A stretch of 64,000 nt of DNA from assembly GCA_028355955.1 (NCBI GenBank), contig JAOMTQ010000005.1:36163-100162 (forward strand), read 5' to 3'. The DNA comes from Methylophilaceae bacterium. GTDB taxonomy: Bacteria > Pseudomonadota > Gammaproteobacteria > Burkholderiales > Methylophilaceae. The notes under the pieces were generated by a model. The model saw nothing but the letters and a program-made list of their open reading frames with translations. It had not been told where the DNA came from and searched no databases. The number at the start of each line of letters is the position of its first letter. Position 1 is the first letter of the stretch. Positions 7,875 to 17,120 of the stretch are shown piece after piece. The translations under genes and the position numbers were made by a program.

Positions 7875-8615
7875 CTATTTAATCCAATTTTTAGTTATTC
7901 CAATATTCTTAAAATCAGTAAGGTCAGGATGAATTGGAGATATTGATACAAAATTATTTTTTAATGCATGAAAGTCTGTTCCTGGTCCACCATCATTAGG
8001 TTGACCAACCTCACCTATCCAGTATAAAGACTCCTTACTATTATGTTTTTTCTCCGTTGCTTTCTCGGCCGCATGCCTTTTGCCTAATCTCGTAATTTCA
8101 AGCCCTTTTAATTCATTATAAGGAATATCAGGTACATTTATATTTAAAAGACTCGCATTTTGATGATCAGATTCATTATATAACTTTACAAGGTCTGTCG
8201 TAACTTTAGCCGCAGTTATAAAATTTTTTGGATTCATACTTCCCATTGAGATTGCAAAAGAAGGAATATTAAGAAGATAGCCCTCTATTGCAGCAGCAAC
8301 GGTTCCAGAGTAAATAGTGTCATCACCTAAATTCGGACCATGATTGATTCCAGAGATGACCATATCTGGCAATGTTTGCATTAATCCAGTTAAGGCAATA
8401 TGGACACAATCTGTTGGAGTTCCACTAAGGAAATAAAATGAATTTTCTTTTTTTGTTACCTTAATAGGCTTATCAAGGGAGAGGGAACTGCTAGCTCCAC
8501 TTCTATTTCTGCTTGGTGCAACGACCGTTATTTGAGCAATCTTTTCTAGTTCTTTAATAAGAACCTGTATGCCTTTAGCTTTGTAACCATCATCATTTGA
8601 AATCAAAATTCTCAT
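7875..8615 (-). CDS. surE: 5'/3'-nucleotidase SurE
   Basis: Stationary-phase survival phosphatase acting on nucleoside monophosphates and related substrates in the cytoplasm. The N-terminal metal site ISNDDGY (residues 4-10) and the SGINHGPNLGDDTIYSGTVA signature are both present. The ATG at 8615 places the RILISNDDG strand right at the N-terminus, as in other SurE proteins. A longer frame opening at 8636 adds seven non-conserved residues inside the upstream gene. The start overlaps the stop of the DUF2069 gene by one base. Length 246 is normal. Confidence 0.95.
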   Translation of the reverse strand: MRILISNDDGYKAKGIQVLIKELEKIAQITVVAPSRNRSGASSSLSLDKPIKVTKKENSFYFLSGTPTDCVHIALTGLMQTLPDMVISGINHGPNLGDDTIYSGTVAAAIEGYLLNIPSFAISMGSMNPKNFITAAKVTTDLVKLYNESDHQNASLLNINVPDIPYNELKGLEITRLGKRHAAEKATEKKHNSKESLYWIGEVGQPNDGGPGTDFHALKNNFVSISPIHPDLTDFKNIGITKNWIK

Positions 8616-8965
8616 TAACTTTTTTTGATCCTGCAAAAAAATATGCTGCTGAAGAAGAATATGATACCTAAAAAAGTTTGATATGAAGCCATATCTCTTG
8701 ATACCCCTAATTCACTATAAAATCTTACTATACCCTCCATGATAAAAAGCCATATAAACATGCTTGACCATTGGTAGGTATATCTATTTTTTTTTAAAAT
8801 ACCTGGTAGTGGAATGAGTAGAATTAATGACTTAACTACCATCCAAGAACCATCACTATCTAGAGGGTTATAAAAAATTTCCCAAAATAAGTTTAAAAAG
8901 ATCAGGCCAATTAGGCTGATAACAGAGAGTAAGTAAAGACATGTTATTTTGTTATTTGTAGACAA
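8615..8965 (-). CDS. DUF2069 family membrane protein
   Basis: A small protein of about 116 residues with four hydrophobic segments. It is recognised as DUF2069 from the pattern LNLFWE, SWMVVKSLILLIPLPGIL, YTYQWSSMFIWLFIMEGIVR and FYSELGVSRDMA, and from its place directly behind wrbA, which is the usual setting in Betaproteobacteria. Function is unknown. No ATG is available near the expected N-terminus: a TTG at 8965 (22-base overlap with wrbA) gives the most typical length, and a TTG at 8998 would add eleven residues. Confidence 0.8.
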   Translation of the reverse strand: MSTNNKITCLYLLSVISLIGLIFLNLFWEIFYNPLDSDGSWMVVKSLILLIPLPGILKKNRYTYQWSSMFIWLFIMEGIVRFYSELGVSRDMASYQTFLGIIFFFSSIFFCRIKKS

Positions 8966-9537
8966 AGTTTGGCTAGTCGCTTTCCGTGGGCAATACAAAT
9001 TTTCTTTTCATCTTCACTGACTCCTTTTTTTTCTTCATGTCCTCTAACATGTGAAGATCCATAAGGTGTCCCACCAGAAACTGTTTTTGATAATTCAGTG
9101 ACTGAATAAGGAATTCCCACAAGGATCATCCCCATATGCTGAAGGGGGAGTTGCATAGACAATAAGGTTGATTCATTTCCACCATGCATTGAGGCACTTG
9201 AAGTAAATACGCCTGCTGGCTTTCCCTCTAAAGCACCCTCAACCCACAAAGAGGTTGCCGTCTCAAGAAAATACTTAATTGGTGAAGCCATGTTGCCAAA
9301 TCGAGTTGGGCTTCCAAGGAACAAGCCATCAGAGTTTTTTAGATCATTTAGTGTTGCAAATAAAGCACCTGAGTCTGGAATCTCTTCTTCTGATTTTTCG
9401 TTATCTGGACTGACCTCAGGGACTGTTCTTAATTTTGCTTCAGCACCATCGATCGAATTTATGCCTCGCGCAATGTATGATGCCAATTCTTTAACAGCAC
9501 CTGTCTTAGAATAATAAAGAACTAATACTTCAACCAT
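8944..9537 (-). CDS. wrbA: NAD(P)H:quinone oxidoreductase, WrbA-type flavodoxin
   Basis: A 197-residue flavodoxin-fold protein. The FMN phosphate-binding loop is YYSKTGAVKEL at residues 8-18. The GLFLGSPTRFGNMASP and FTSSASMHGGNESTLL segments and the C-terminal GTPYGSSHV motif are diagnostic of WrbA. Members reduce quinones by two electrons using NAD(P)H and help limit oxidative stress. Its start codon directly abuts the purB stop codon, so the minus-strand genes purB-wrbA-DUF2069-surE-nlpD form one compact run. Confidence 0.93.
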   Translation of the reverse strand: MVEVLVLYYSKTGAVKELASYIARGINSIDGAEAKLRTVPEVSPDNEKSEEEIPDSGALFATLNDLKNSDGLFLGSPTRFGNMASPIKYFLETATSLWVEGALEGKPAGVFTSSASMHGGNESTLLSMQLPLQHMGMILVGIPYSVTELSKTVSGGTPYGSSHVRGHEEKKGVSEDEKKICIAHGKRLAKLCLQITK

Positions 9538-10902
9538 TTAATTTTTTTTGGCTAGCTGTTGGGCAACACCAATATAGCTTTGTGGCGTTAGCTCCAGTAG
9601 ATAGGCTTTGTCTTTTTTAGAAATTTTTAAATTTCTAATGAAATGGTGAATTTGATCTGCAGAAATTTTACCCTTACCTCGGGTGATATCTTTTAGTTTT
9701 TCATAAGAATTTTCAATTCCATTTTTTCTCATCACGGTTTGAATAGGTTCTGCAAGTACTTCCCATGATTGATTAAGTTCTTCATTAATAATAGATTTGT
9801 TTACCTCTAATTTGTTAAGACCCTTGATGCACGAGTTATAGGCAATTAGGCCATAAGAAAAACCTACACCAATATTTCTTAGAACGGTCGAATCAGTTAA
9901 GTCTCTTTGCCATCTTGAAAGTGGAAGCTTTTCAGCTAAATGATTTAATACTGCATTTGAAAGACCTAGGTTGCCCTCAGAATTTTCAAAATCAATAGGG
10001 TTTACTTTGTGAGGCATAGTAGAAGAGCCAATTTCACCTTTAATTATTTTTTGCTTGAAGTAACCTAGGGAGATATAACCCCAGATATCTCTATTCAGAT
10101 CAATGAGAATCGTATTGATTCTCGATACATTCTGAAAAATCTCTGCGATAAAGTCATGTGGCTCAATTTGTGTGGTCATTGGATTGTAAGTTAGCTTAAG
10201 CGATGAGATAAAGCTCTTTGAAAAAGCGGGCCAGTTTTTTTTAGGATAGGCTGATACATGTGCATTGAAATTTCCAACAGCCCCATTAATTTTACCTAAA
10301 ATTTCTTGATTTTTAAGTTGAGTAATTTGTCTTTCAATCCGGGAGTTGATATTACCAAATTCTTTTCCTAGCGTTGTTGGGCTTGCAGTTTGCCCATGTG
10401 TTCTTGAAAGCATCGGAAGAGCTGCAAACTTTTTAGAATTTGCCTTTAGTATAGTGCTAATTTTTTTAATACTTGGGACGATTATTGTTGAAAGACCCTC
10501 TTTGAGCATCAAAGCATATGCTAAATTATTTACATCCTCTGATGTTAAAGAAAAATGGATGAATTCATTTACCTTATTTAATTTTTTTTTCTTTAGTTGG
10601 TTTCTTAGCCAATACTCAACTGCCTTAACATCATGATTCGTTTTGCTTTCAATCTCTTTTACTGCTTTTGCATCCTTCTCGCTAAAGTCTAAAAAAAGAT
10701 TATTCAAATACTTTAAGGCTTGTTTTGAAAATTTTGGGAGCTCTTTAATTTCTTTATCGTTACTTAGAGCGATTAACCAAAGTATTTCAACTTTAACCCG
10801 ATTTTTAATTAATCCAAATTCACTAAATACGGGCTTCAAACTTTCCGTTTGTCTGGAATATCGTCCATCAATGGGTGAAATAGAAGTGATTGCAAAAGAC
10901 AT
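9538..10902 (-). CDS. purB: Adenylosuccinate lyase
   Basis: A 454-residue enzyme of the fumarase/aspartase superfamily. It acts twice in purine synthesis, splitting SAICAR and adenylosuccinate with release of fumarate. The signature loop GSSTMPHKVNPIDFENSEGN is intact, as is the SRTHGQTASPTTLGKE region with the catalytic His. The N-terminus ITSISPIDGRYSRQTESLKP is typical of the E. coli-type PurB (long form). It heads the minus-strand run and diverges from acnB across a 165-base spacer. Confidence 0.96.
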   Translation of the reverse strand: MSFAITSISPIDGRYSRQTESLKPVFSEFGLIKNRVKVEILWLIALSNDKEIKELPKFSKQALKYLNNLFLDFSEKDAKAVKEIESKTNHDVKAVEYWLRNQLKKKKLNKVNEFIHFSLTSEDVNNLAYALMLKEGLSTIIVPSIKKISTILKANSKKFAALPMLSRTHGQTASPTTLGKEFGNINSRIERQITQLKNQEILGKINGAVGNFNAHVSAYPKKNWPAFSKSFISSLKLTYNPMTTQIEPHDFIAEIFQNVSRINTILIDLNRDIWGYISLGYFKQKIIKGEIGSSTMPHKVNPIDFENSEGNLGLSNAVLNHLAEKLPLSRWQRDLTDSTVLRNIGVGFSYGLIAYNSCIKGLNKLEVNKSIINEELNQSWEVLAEPIQTVMRKNGIENSYEKLKDITRGKGKISADQIHHFIRNLKISKKDKAYLLELTPQSYIGVAQQLAKKN

Positions 10903-11067
10903 AAAAAAACCTTTGTTTGACCTATCTGATTATTTTAACATCAAATAAAACAATAATTTTTTCTATCAGTAATAAATGAAAATAGGAATAACCTTTTGGG
11001 AAATCAATCTTTTTAATTTAAAATCTAGGTTAGGGACGAATTTCAAATATAAAATCTAAGGGTATCC

Positions 11068-13623
11068 ATGCTTAAATCGTATTTATCGGACGAAGAAAAA
11101 AGAAAAGAGCAAGGGCTGCCTGCGCTATCATTAACCCCTGAACAAACAGCAGAATTAGTAGAGCTTCTTAAAAAAGATGAAATAGATCAATCTGAAAAAT
11201 TGATTGATATTTTTATCAATAAAGTCCCAGCCGGAGTTGATCCAGCAGCTTATATAAAAGCGGCATTTTTGAATGATATAGCGACCAAAAAAATTACGAG
11301 TCCTTATATCAATACAAAGTACGCCACAGAATTATTATCAACCATGCTTGGCGGCTATAACGTGCAAGCTCTTGTTAAGCTACTTGGCAGTGATCAAGCA
11401 GAAGTTGCTGCAGAGTCATTATCAAAAAGTGTATTAATCTTTGATTCATACTATGACGTTGAAAAGCTACATAACAAAGGTAATAAATATGCAACCCAAG
11501 TACTAAAGTCTTGGGCAGCTGCAGATTGGTTTACATCAAAACCTAAAACACCTAATAAAATAAAAATGATTGTTTTTAGAGTGGAAGGAGAAATCAATAC
11601 TGATGATTTATCACCTGCTCAAGAAGCATGGTCTAGGCCTGATATTCCACTTCATGCAAAATCTATGCTTTTGAATAAAACACCAGACATTTTTGATCAA
11701 ATTAAAAAATTAAAAGGAAAGAATCTTCCCATTGTTTTTGTTGGTGATATTGTTGGGACGGGTTCGTCAAGAAAATCTGCAATCAATTCTCTTCAGTGGC
11801 ATTTTGGTAAGCCAATTCCTCATATACCCAACAAAAATACTGAAGGCGTCATATTGGGTGGGAAAATTGCACCCATTTTCTTTAATACAGCAGAGGACTC
11901 AGGCGCGATACCGATTGAATGTGAGGTTTCAAATTTTAAGACAGGAGACATAATAGAAATTGACTTTTCAAAAGGAAAAATCTTTGATGAAAGCAATAAT
12001 GTTTTATCTAGCTTTAATATAAGACCAAAGACACTTCTTGATGAGGTTCGGGCAGGGGGGAGAGTCTCATTAATTATTGGTAAAGGGTTAACTGAAAAAT
12101 CAAGAAATACACTAGGTCTTGGAGCAGCAGAAATCTTTATAGAATCAATAAATAAAGAACAAAAAAAACATGGCTTTACATTAGCCCAGAAAATGGTTGG
12201 GAAGGCATGCGGGGTTGATGGTATTTTCCCAGGTATTTATTGCGAGCCCAAAATAACAACGGTGGGGTCTCAAGATACTACGGGTGCAATGACAAGGGAC
12301 GAACTAAAGGATCTAGCTTGTTTGGGGTTTAGTGCTGAATTGGTTATGCAAAGCTTTTGTCATACGGCAGCTTATCCGAAGCCAGTTGATATTGAACTTC
12401 AACATACATTGCCTGAATTTATGAGTAGTCGAGGCGGCGTTTCCCTCAAAGCAGGAGATGGAGTAATACATTCATGGCTTAATAGAATGATCCTTCCTGA
12501 CACGGTAGGTACGGGAGGAGATTCGCATACTCGATTTCCTATCGGAATATCTTTCCCTGCAGGCTCAGGCCTTGTCGCATTTGCGGCTGCAATTGGGGTA
12601 ATGCCTATTGATATGCCAGAGTCAGTATTAGTTAAATTTTCCGGTGAGATGCAACCGGGCATTACTTTAAGGGATTTGGTCAATGCAATTCCTTATTATG
12701 CGATTAAAGAAAAACAGCTAACGATTGGAAAAAAAGGTAAAAAAAATATCTTTAATGGCAAGATATTGGAGATTGAAGGTTTGCCAGATCTTAAGGTTGA
12801 GCAAGCTTTTGAGTTTTCTGATGCTTCAGCAGAAAGGTCTGCTAACGGTTGTACAGTGAGATTAAATGAAGAACCAATCATCGAATTTTTGCAATCTAAT
12901 ATCTTCTTAATGGAAAAAATGATCGAAAATGGTTATCAGGATGCAAGAACCTTAAGAAGGAGAATTAGCGAAATGAAGGAATGGATCAAAAATCCAAAAC
13001 TACTTAAGCCTGATGAAGACGCTCAATATTCATATGTTTTAAATATAGATTTAAATTCTATAACAGAACCATTAGTCGCCTGTCCAAACGACCCTGATGA
13101 TATAAAAAAATTATCAGAGGTTGAGTTAAATAAAATTGATGAAGTATTTATTGGAAGTTGTATGACAAACATTGGCCATTACAGGGCCGCTGGTTTTGTG
13201 ATGAAAAATGAAAAAAAAGCTGTTAATGAGTTGTGGATTGCACCTCCGACCAGAATGGATGAGTCACAACTTAAAAAAGAAGGAATCTATAAGATTTTTG
13301 AGCAAGTTGGTGCAAGGACTGAAGTACCAGGCTGTAGCCTTTGTATGGGTAATCAGGCAAGAGTTGAGGATAAAGCAACGGTTTTTTCAACCAGTACAAG
13401 AAATTTTGATAATAGGATGGGTAAGGATGCCCAAGTTTATCTTGGCTCAGCTGAATTGGCATCTATATGTGCATTGTTGGGTTATATTCCTTCGAAAGAG
13501 GAGTATTTGAAGTTTATGAAAGATAAAATAAATAAAGACTCGAGTGAAATTTATAAGTATTTAAATTTTGATCAACTCACTGACTATAACAGTAAATATA
13601 TAGAGATTGCCCCCCTGAGCTAA
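11068..13623 (+). CDS. acnB: Aconitate hydratase B
   Basis: An 851-residue aconitase of the AcnB type, which interconverts citrate and isocitrate in the TCA cycle. The domain order is AcnB-specific: an N-terminal HEAT-like helical domain (about 1-160), then the swivel domain (about 165-380), then the catalytic domains. Iron-sulfur ligands are in GSCMTNIGHYRAAG and PGCSLCMGNQARV near the C-terminus, and substrate residues are in STSTRNFDNRMG. Length matches E. coli AcnB (865) closely. It stands alone on its strand after a divergent spacer and is followed seven bases later by the glycosylase gene. Confidence 0.97.
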   Translation: MLKSYLSDEEKRKEQGLPALSLTPEQTAELVELLKKDEIDQSEKLIDIFINKVPAGVDPAAYIKAAFLNDIATKKITSPYINTKYATELLSTMLGGYNVQALVKLLGSDQAEVAAESLSKSVLIFDSYYDVEKLHNKGNKYATQVLKSWAAADWFTSKPKTPNKIKMIVFRVEGEINTDDLSPAQEAWSRPDIPLHAKSMLLNKTPDIFDQIKKLKGKNLPIVFVGDIVGTGSSRKSAINSLQWHFGKPIPHIPNKNTEGVILGGKIAPIFFNTAEDSGAIPIECEVSNFKTGDIIEIDFSKGKIFDESNNVLSSFNIRPKTLLDEVRAGGRVSLIIGKGLTEKSRNTLGLGAAEIFIESINKEQKKHGFTLAQKMVGKACGVDGIFPGIYCEPKITTVGSQDTTGAMTRDELKDLACLGFSAELVMQSFCHTAAYPKPVDIELQHTLPEFMSSRGGVSLKAGDGVIHSWLNRMILPDTVGTGGDSHTRFPIGISFPAGSGLVAFAAAIGVMPIDMPESVLVKFSGEMQPGITLRDLVNAIPYYAIKEKQLTIGKKGKKNIFNGKILEIEGLPDLKVEQAFEFSDASAERSANGCTVRLNEEPIIEFLQSNIFLMEKMIENGYQDARTLRRRISEMKEWIKNPKLLKPDEDAQYSYVLNIDLNSITEPLVACPNDPDDIKKLSEVELNKIDEVFIGSCMTNIGHYRAAGFVMKNEKKAVNELWIAPPTRMDESQLKKEGIYKIFEQVGARTEVPGCSLCMGNQARVEDKATVFSTSTRNFDNRMGKDAQVYLGSAELASICALLGYIPSKEEYLKFMKDKINKDSSEIYKYLNFDQLTDYNSKYIEIAPLS

Positions 13624-13630
13624 TTGTAAA

Positions 13631-14260
13631 ATGAATTACGATGCTAATTGTAATAAATGTGATCGGTTAAATGATTTTCTAAGCATTTCAAAGAAAAAAT
13701 ATCCAGATTATTTCTGTAAACCTGTTCCTTCATTCGGGGATAAAAATATCAAATTGCTCATTGTGGGTTTGGCACCAGGGCTTCATGGAGCGAATAAAAC
13801 TGGTCGCCCATTTACAGGTGACCATGCGGGCATCATTTTATATGAAACATTATTCAAACATGGCCTCTCAAATAAACCCTATTCAAAGGAAAATAGAGAT
13901 GGTCTTAAGCTACATAACTGTAGAATCACCAATGCCGTAAAGTGCCTACCCCCCCTCAACAAACCTACAACGCTAGAAATTAAAAATTGCAATCAATTCC
14001 TAAAATGCGAGATTGAGTTGCTTAAACCCAAAACTATCTTATTAGCATTAGGAACAATTGCACATAACGCGATTTTATCTGCACTCACCTTAACAAAAAA
14101 AAATTTTATTTTTTCTCATGCCGCTAGGCATGAATTGCCAAAAGACCTAATTCTTTACGATAGTTACCACTGCAGTCGATATAATACACAAACAAAGAGA
14201 TTAACAACTGAGATGTTCAATCATGTTTTTTTATTAATTAAAAAAGAAATGGAGGAATAA
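13631..14260 (+). CDS. Uracil-DNA glycosylase superfamily protein, family 5 (UdgB)-like
   Basis: A 209-residue protein with the superfamily motif GLAPGLHGANKTGRPFTGDH and a C-terminal HCSRYNTQTKRLT segment like the UdgB motif. Motif A lacks the polar catalytic residue of family 1 enzymes (GLAPG instead of GQDPY), as in family 5. Several Cys residues (CNKCDRL near the N-terminus, plus others) could hold the iron-sulfur cluster common to families 4 and 5. Such enzymes remove uracil, hypoxanthine and other deaminated bases from DNA. It is in line with a tautomerase gene and uvrC, so a DNA-repair operon is plausible. Confidence 0.85.
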   Translation: MNYDANCNKCDRLNDFLSISKKKYPDYFCKPVPSFGDKNIKLLIVGLAPGLHGANKTGRPFTGDHAGIILYETLFKHGLSNKPYSKENRDGLKLHNCRITNAVKCLPPLNKPTTLEIKNCNQFLKCEIELLKPKTILLALGTIAHNAILSALTLTKKNFIFSHAARHELPKDLILYDSYHCSRYNTQTKRLTTEMFNHVFLLIKKEMEE

Positions 14261-14262
14261 AA

Positions 14263-14442
14263 ATGCCATATATAAATGTCAAACTTGCCGGAAAACTTGA
14301 TAAAAACCAAAAGCAAGAAATAGCGAAGGAAATAACGGATGTGATGCAAAGAGTTGCTAACAAACCAGCATCATATACCTATATCGTATTTGAAGAAGTT
14401 GAATCTGAAGACTGGGCAATTGGAGGCAATTTACTGGGTTAG
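14263..14442 (+). CDS. 4-oxalocrotonate tautomerase-like small protein
   Basis: A 59-residue protein starting MPYINVKLAG, so after removal of Met it exposes the N-terminal catalytic proline of the tautomerase superfamily. The sequence then follows the 4-OT pattern, with an amphipathic helix KNQKQEIAKEITDVM and an ASYTYIVFEEV strand. A GGAGG lies six bases before the ATG. It sits between the glycosylase and uvrC with 2-base gaps, so all three are co-transcribed. The substrate is unknown: no aromatic meta-cleavage genes are nearby, so a canonical oxalocrotonate role is unlikely. Confidence 0.85.
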   Translation: MPYINVKLAGKLDKNQKQEIAKEITDVMQRVANKPASYTYIVFEEVESEDWAIGGNLLG

Positions 14443-14444
14443 TT

Positions 14445-16244
14445 TTGGATGATCTAAAAAAAGAGATAAAAAAATTTCCCAGTCTGCCGGGTATATATAG
14501 AATGATCAATGATAAGAATGAGATCATTTATATCGGTAAGGCCAAGGATATTAAAAAAAGGGTGACTTCATATTTTGGAAAGAATCATGCAAGCCCCAGA
14601 ACAAAAATGATGGTAAGTAATATAAATTCTATTGAATTTACTGTGACAAATACTGAGGCAGAAGCCTTAATTCTTGAGAATAACCTAATTAGAAATCACA
14701 TGCCTAGATACAATGTGATTTTTAGGGATGACAAGTCATATCCTTACTTGAAAATCTCAGGCGACCAATACCCAAGAATATCCTTTCATCGAGGTGCTCA
14801 AAAAAAAGATCAAAATTATTTTGGACCTTTCCCAAATTCACCTGCGGTCAGAGATAGCATAAAGTTGTTACAGAAAGTTTTTTTATTAAGGACTTGTGAA
14901 AATTCTGTATTCAAAAATAGATCACGCCCTTGCATGGAACATCAAATTCAAAGATGTTCAGCGCCTTGTGTCAATTTAATTTCGGAAGAGGACTATAAGG
15001 AAGATATTGATCAGGCCATGATGTTTTTAAATGGAAAGGATACCAGGGTAATCAGTAGCTTATCTGAAAAAATGAATATTTTTTCGGAAAATAATGAGTT
15101 CGAAAGAGCAGCCGTTTTTCGAGACAGGATTCAAAGCCTTAGACAAGTTAGACTGAAACAATTTGTAAGTGACTTTAGTGAAAATGATGCGGATATTATT
15201 GCCATCGAAGAAAAAGAAGGTGTTTTTTGTGTGAATTTAGTGATGATCAGAAATTCTAAACACTTAGGAGATAAAAGTTTTTTCCCGAAGGGTATAGCAG
15301 ATAATTCAGACAATAATATTTTAGAAATTTTTATTGCTCAATATTATGATGAAAAGTCACCGCCACCAATTGTTATTATTGAGAAAAAAGTAAATAAAGG
15401 CTTACTTGAAAAATTCTTTGAATTAAAAAGTTATAAGAAAATTAAAATCATTACCAGACTAACAAATGAAAAAAGAATGTGGATGGAAATGGCAAAGAAA
15501 AATGCGTTGATTGCTATTGGCCAAAAAAGTAATGAAACATTAAGCTTTAAAAATAAAATTGAGGCATTTACCAAGTTATTAAATATTTCCTCTAATAAAA
15601 ACCGAATTGAATGTTTTGATGTCAGCCACATGATGGGTGAGGGGACCGTTGCTTCTTGTGTGGTGTTTGATAAAAATGGAATTCAAAAAAAAGATTACCG
15701 TCGATACAACATTAAAAATAATAAGCCAGGTGACGATTATGCCGCTATGCAAGAAGTCCTTGAGAGACGATATAAAAAAATTGTAGATACAGATGGCATA
15801 AAACCGGATGTGGTTTTGATTGATGGTGGAAAGGGGCAGTTAGGCATCGCAATTAAGATTATGGAGCAACTTAATTTGAATGACATTGTTCTTGTTGGTG
15901 TAACTAAAGGAGAAAAAAGAAAATCTGGAGCTGAAACATTACATATTGCGAATGGCGAGATATTAGAAAATATCGATGTCAATAACATGGGTTTTCAATT
16001 AATTATTCAAATCCGAGATGAGGCGCATCGATTCGCAATTACAGGCCACAGGGCGAGAAGAAAAAAAACTCGATTTACTTCCTCATTGGAAGAAATTGAA
16101 GGCATAGGACAAACGAAACGAAGAAATTTACTTGTCTACTTTGGTGGAATTCAAGGTATCAAAGAGGCTGATATAAGAGAGCTGTTATTAGTCGAAGGAA
16201 TTAATGTAAAATTAGCTGAGATTATTTACAATCATTTTCATTAA
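14445..16244 (+). CDS. uvrC: Excinuclease ABC subunit C
   Basis: A 599-residue nucleotide-excision-repair nuclease that makes both incisions around a UvrB-marked lesion. The N-terminal GIY-YIG domain is at about residues 13-90 (LPGIYRM ... IIYIGKAKDIKKRV), the UVR motif is at about 203-235, the RNase H-like domain contains FDVSHMMGEGTVASCVVF, and the C-terminal part has helix-hairpin-helix repeats. It starts with TTG at 14445, two bases after the tautomerase stop. Linkage to pgsA downstream is widespread in Proteobacteria. Confidence 0.96.
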   Translation: MDDLKKEIKKFPSLPGIYRMINDKNEIIYIGKAKDIKKRVTSYFGKNHASPRTKMMVSNINSIEFTVTNTEAEALILENNLIRNHMPRYNVIFRDDKSYPYLKISGDQYPRISFHRGAQKKDQNYFGPFPNSPAVRDSIKLLQKVFLLRTCENSVFKNRSRPCMEHQIQRCSAPCVNLISEEDYKEDIDQAMMFLNGKDTRVISSLSEKMNIFSENNEFERAAVFRDRIQSLRQVRLKQFVSDFSENDADIIAIEEKEGVFCVNLVMIRNSKHLGDKSFFPKGIADNSDNNILEIFIAQYYDEKSPPPIVIIEKKVNKGLLEKFFELKSYKKIKIITRLTNEKRMWMEMAKKNALIAIGQKSNETLSFKNKIEAFTKLLNISSNKNRIECFDVSHMMGEGTVASCVVFDKNGIQKKDYRRYNIKNNKPGDDYAAMQEVLERRYKKIVDTDGIKPDVVLIDGGKGQLGIAIKIMEQLNLNDIVLVGVTKGEKRKSGAETLHIANGEILENIDVNNMGFQLIIQIRDEAHRFAITGHRARRKKTRFTSSLEEIEGIGQTKRRNLLVYFGGIQGIKEADIRELLLVEGINVKLAEIIYNHFH

Positions 16245-16256
16245 AGGGCAGATTCA

Positions 16257-16826
16257 TTGAAAATAATTAACGTACCAAATTTACTGACTTTATTTAGGGT
16301 GGGTTTAATCCCTGTCCTAGTCATTATTTTTTATGTACCGGAAAATACACTCAGCCTGACGGAAAAAAATATCTTAGGAACTTTTATCTTCTCTGTAGCA
16401 GCAATCACAGATTGGCTTGACGGGTATTTAGCGAGAAAATTAAAACAAACATCGAAATTTGGCGCCTTCCTTGACCCAGTAGCTGATAAATTAATTGTGA
16501 TTACAGCATTGCTTTTGTTATTAGATCTAGGGCGCATTAACTTAGTGATTGCATTAATTATTATTGGTAGAGAATTTACGGTTAGCTCTTTAAGAGAATG
16601 GATGGCGCAGTTAGGCAAGTCGCAAAGTATTGCCGTTGCCTTTATTGGCAAATTAAAAACTACCGCACAAATGACGGCTATTATATTTTTATTATATTTT
16701 GAAAATATTGGATTTATTCCGATACAAAAAATAGGAGAAATCTTGATATATCTAGCAGCATTACTGACAGTAATATCGATGTTTTATTATTTGAAAATAT
16801 CAATAAATGCCGTAAAAAAAATGTAA
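16257..16826 (+). CDS. pgsA: CDP-diacylglycerol-glycerol-3-phosphate 3-phosphatidyltransferase
   Basis: An integral membrane enzyme of 189 residues that makes phosphatidylglycerol phosphate. The CDP-alcohol phosphotransferase signature runs from DWLDGYLARKLKQTSKFG to FLDPVADK at about residues 57-85, with all the conserved Asp residues. About five hydrophobic segments are seen. The TTG at 16257 is the only start fitting the conserved N-terminus KIINVPNLLTLFRV. It follows uvrC by 12 bases. Confidence 0.95.
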   Translation: MKIINVPNLLTLFRVGLIPVLVIIFYVPENTLSLTEKNILGTFIFSVAAITDWLDGYLARKLKQTSKFGAFLDPVADKLIVITALLLLLDLGRINLVIALIIIGREFTVSSLREWMAQLGKSQSIAVAFIGKLKTTAQMTAIIFLLYFENIGFIPIQKIGEILIYLAALLTVISMFYYLKISINAVKKM

Positions 16827-16855
16827 TGATTATTAAGCTACAATTTTTACCATCA

Positions 16856-16883
16856 TTGACAGTATGCTAAAAATAGCTAAAAT
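16856..16883 (+). promoter_or_regulatory. sigma-70-like promoter of tRNA-Gly
   Basis: TTGACA at 16856-16861 and TAAAAT at 16878-16883, 16 bases apart, placed 14 bases before the tRNA-Gly. A near-consensus match. Confidence 0.7.
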
Positions 16884-16897
16884 ACTGCCTTCTGTTT

Positions 16898-16973
16898 GCG
16901 GGAATAGCTCAGCTGGTAGAGCGATACCTTGCCAAGGTATAGGTCGCGAGTTCGAACCTCGTTTCCCGCTCCA
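16898..16973 (+). tRNA. tRNA-Gly(GCC)
   Basis: A complete cloverleaf of 76 bases including encoded CCA: acceptor GCGGGAA/TTCCCGC, anticodon stem ATACC/GGTAT, anticodon GCC at 16931-16933, T-loop TTCGAAC. Confidence 0.97.
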
Positions 16974-16983
16974 ATTTTTTGTT

Positions 16984-17009
16984 AAAAAGGGAATTTATTC
17001 CCTTTTTTT
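16984..17009 (+). terminator. Rho-independent terminator after tRNA-Gly
   Basis: Stem AAAAAGGGAA / TTCCCTTTTT with a four-base loop and T run, placed between the tRNA-Gly and tRNA-Cys genes. Confidence 0.75.
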
Positions 17010-17020
17010 GTTTAGTTAGT

Positions 17021-17094
17021 GGCGCGTTAGCAAAGTGGTTATGCAGAGGCCTGCAAAGCCTTAGACGCCGGTTCGATTCCGGCACGCGCCTCCA
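17021..17094 (+). tRNA. tRNA-Cys(GCA)
   Basis: 74 bases including CCA: acceptor GGCGCGT/ACGCGCC, anticodon GCA at 17053-17055 in the loop of AGGCC...AGCCT-type stem, T-loop TTCGATT. It lies 11 bases after the terminator that follows tRNA-Gly. Confidence 0.96.
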
Positions 17095-17120
17095 TTAAAT
17101 AAATATGATAGAATCAAAAA

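Noticed and set aside
12399..12683. Minus-strand open frame inside acnB (94 residues), and similar antisense frames elsewhere
   Set aside because: Shadow frames of strongly conserved genes, without ribosome sites or recognisable families.
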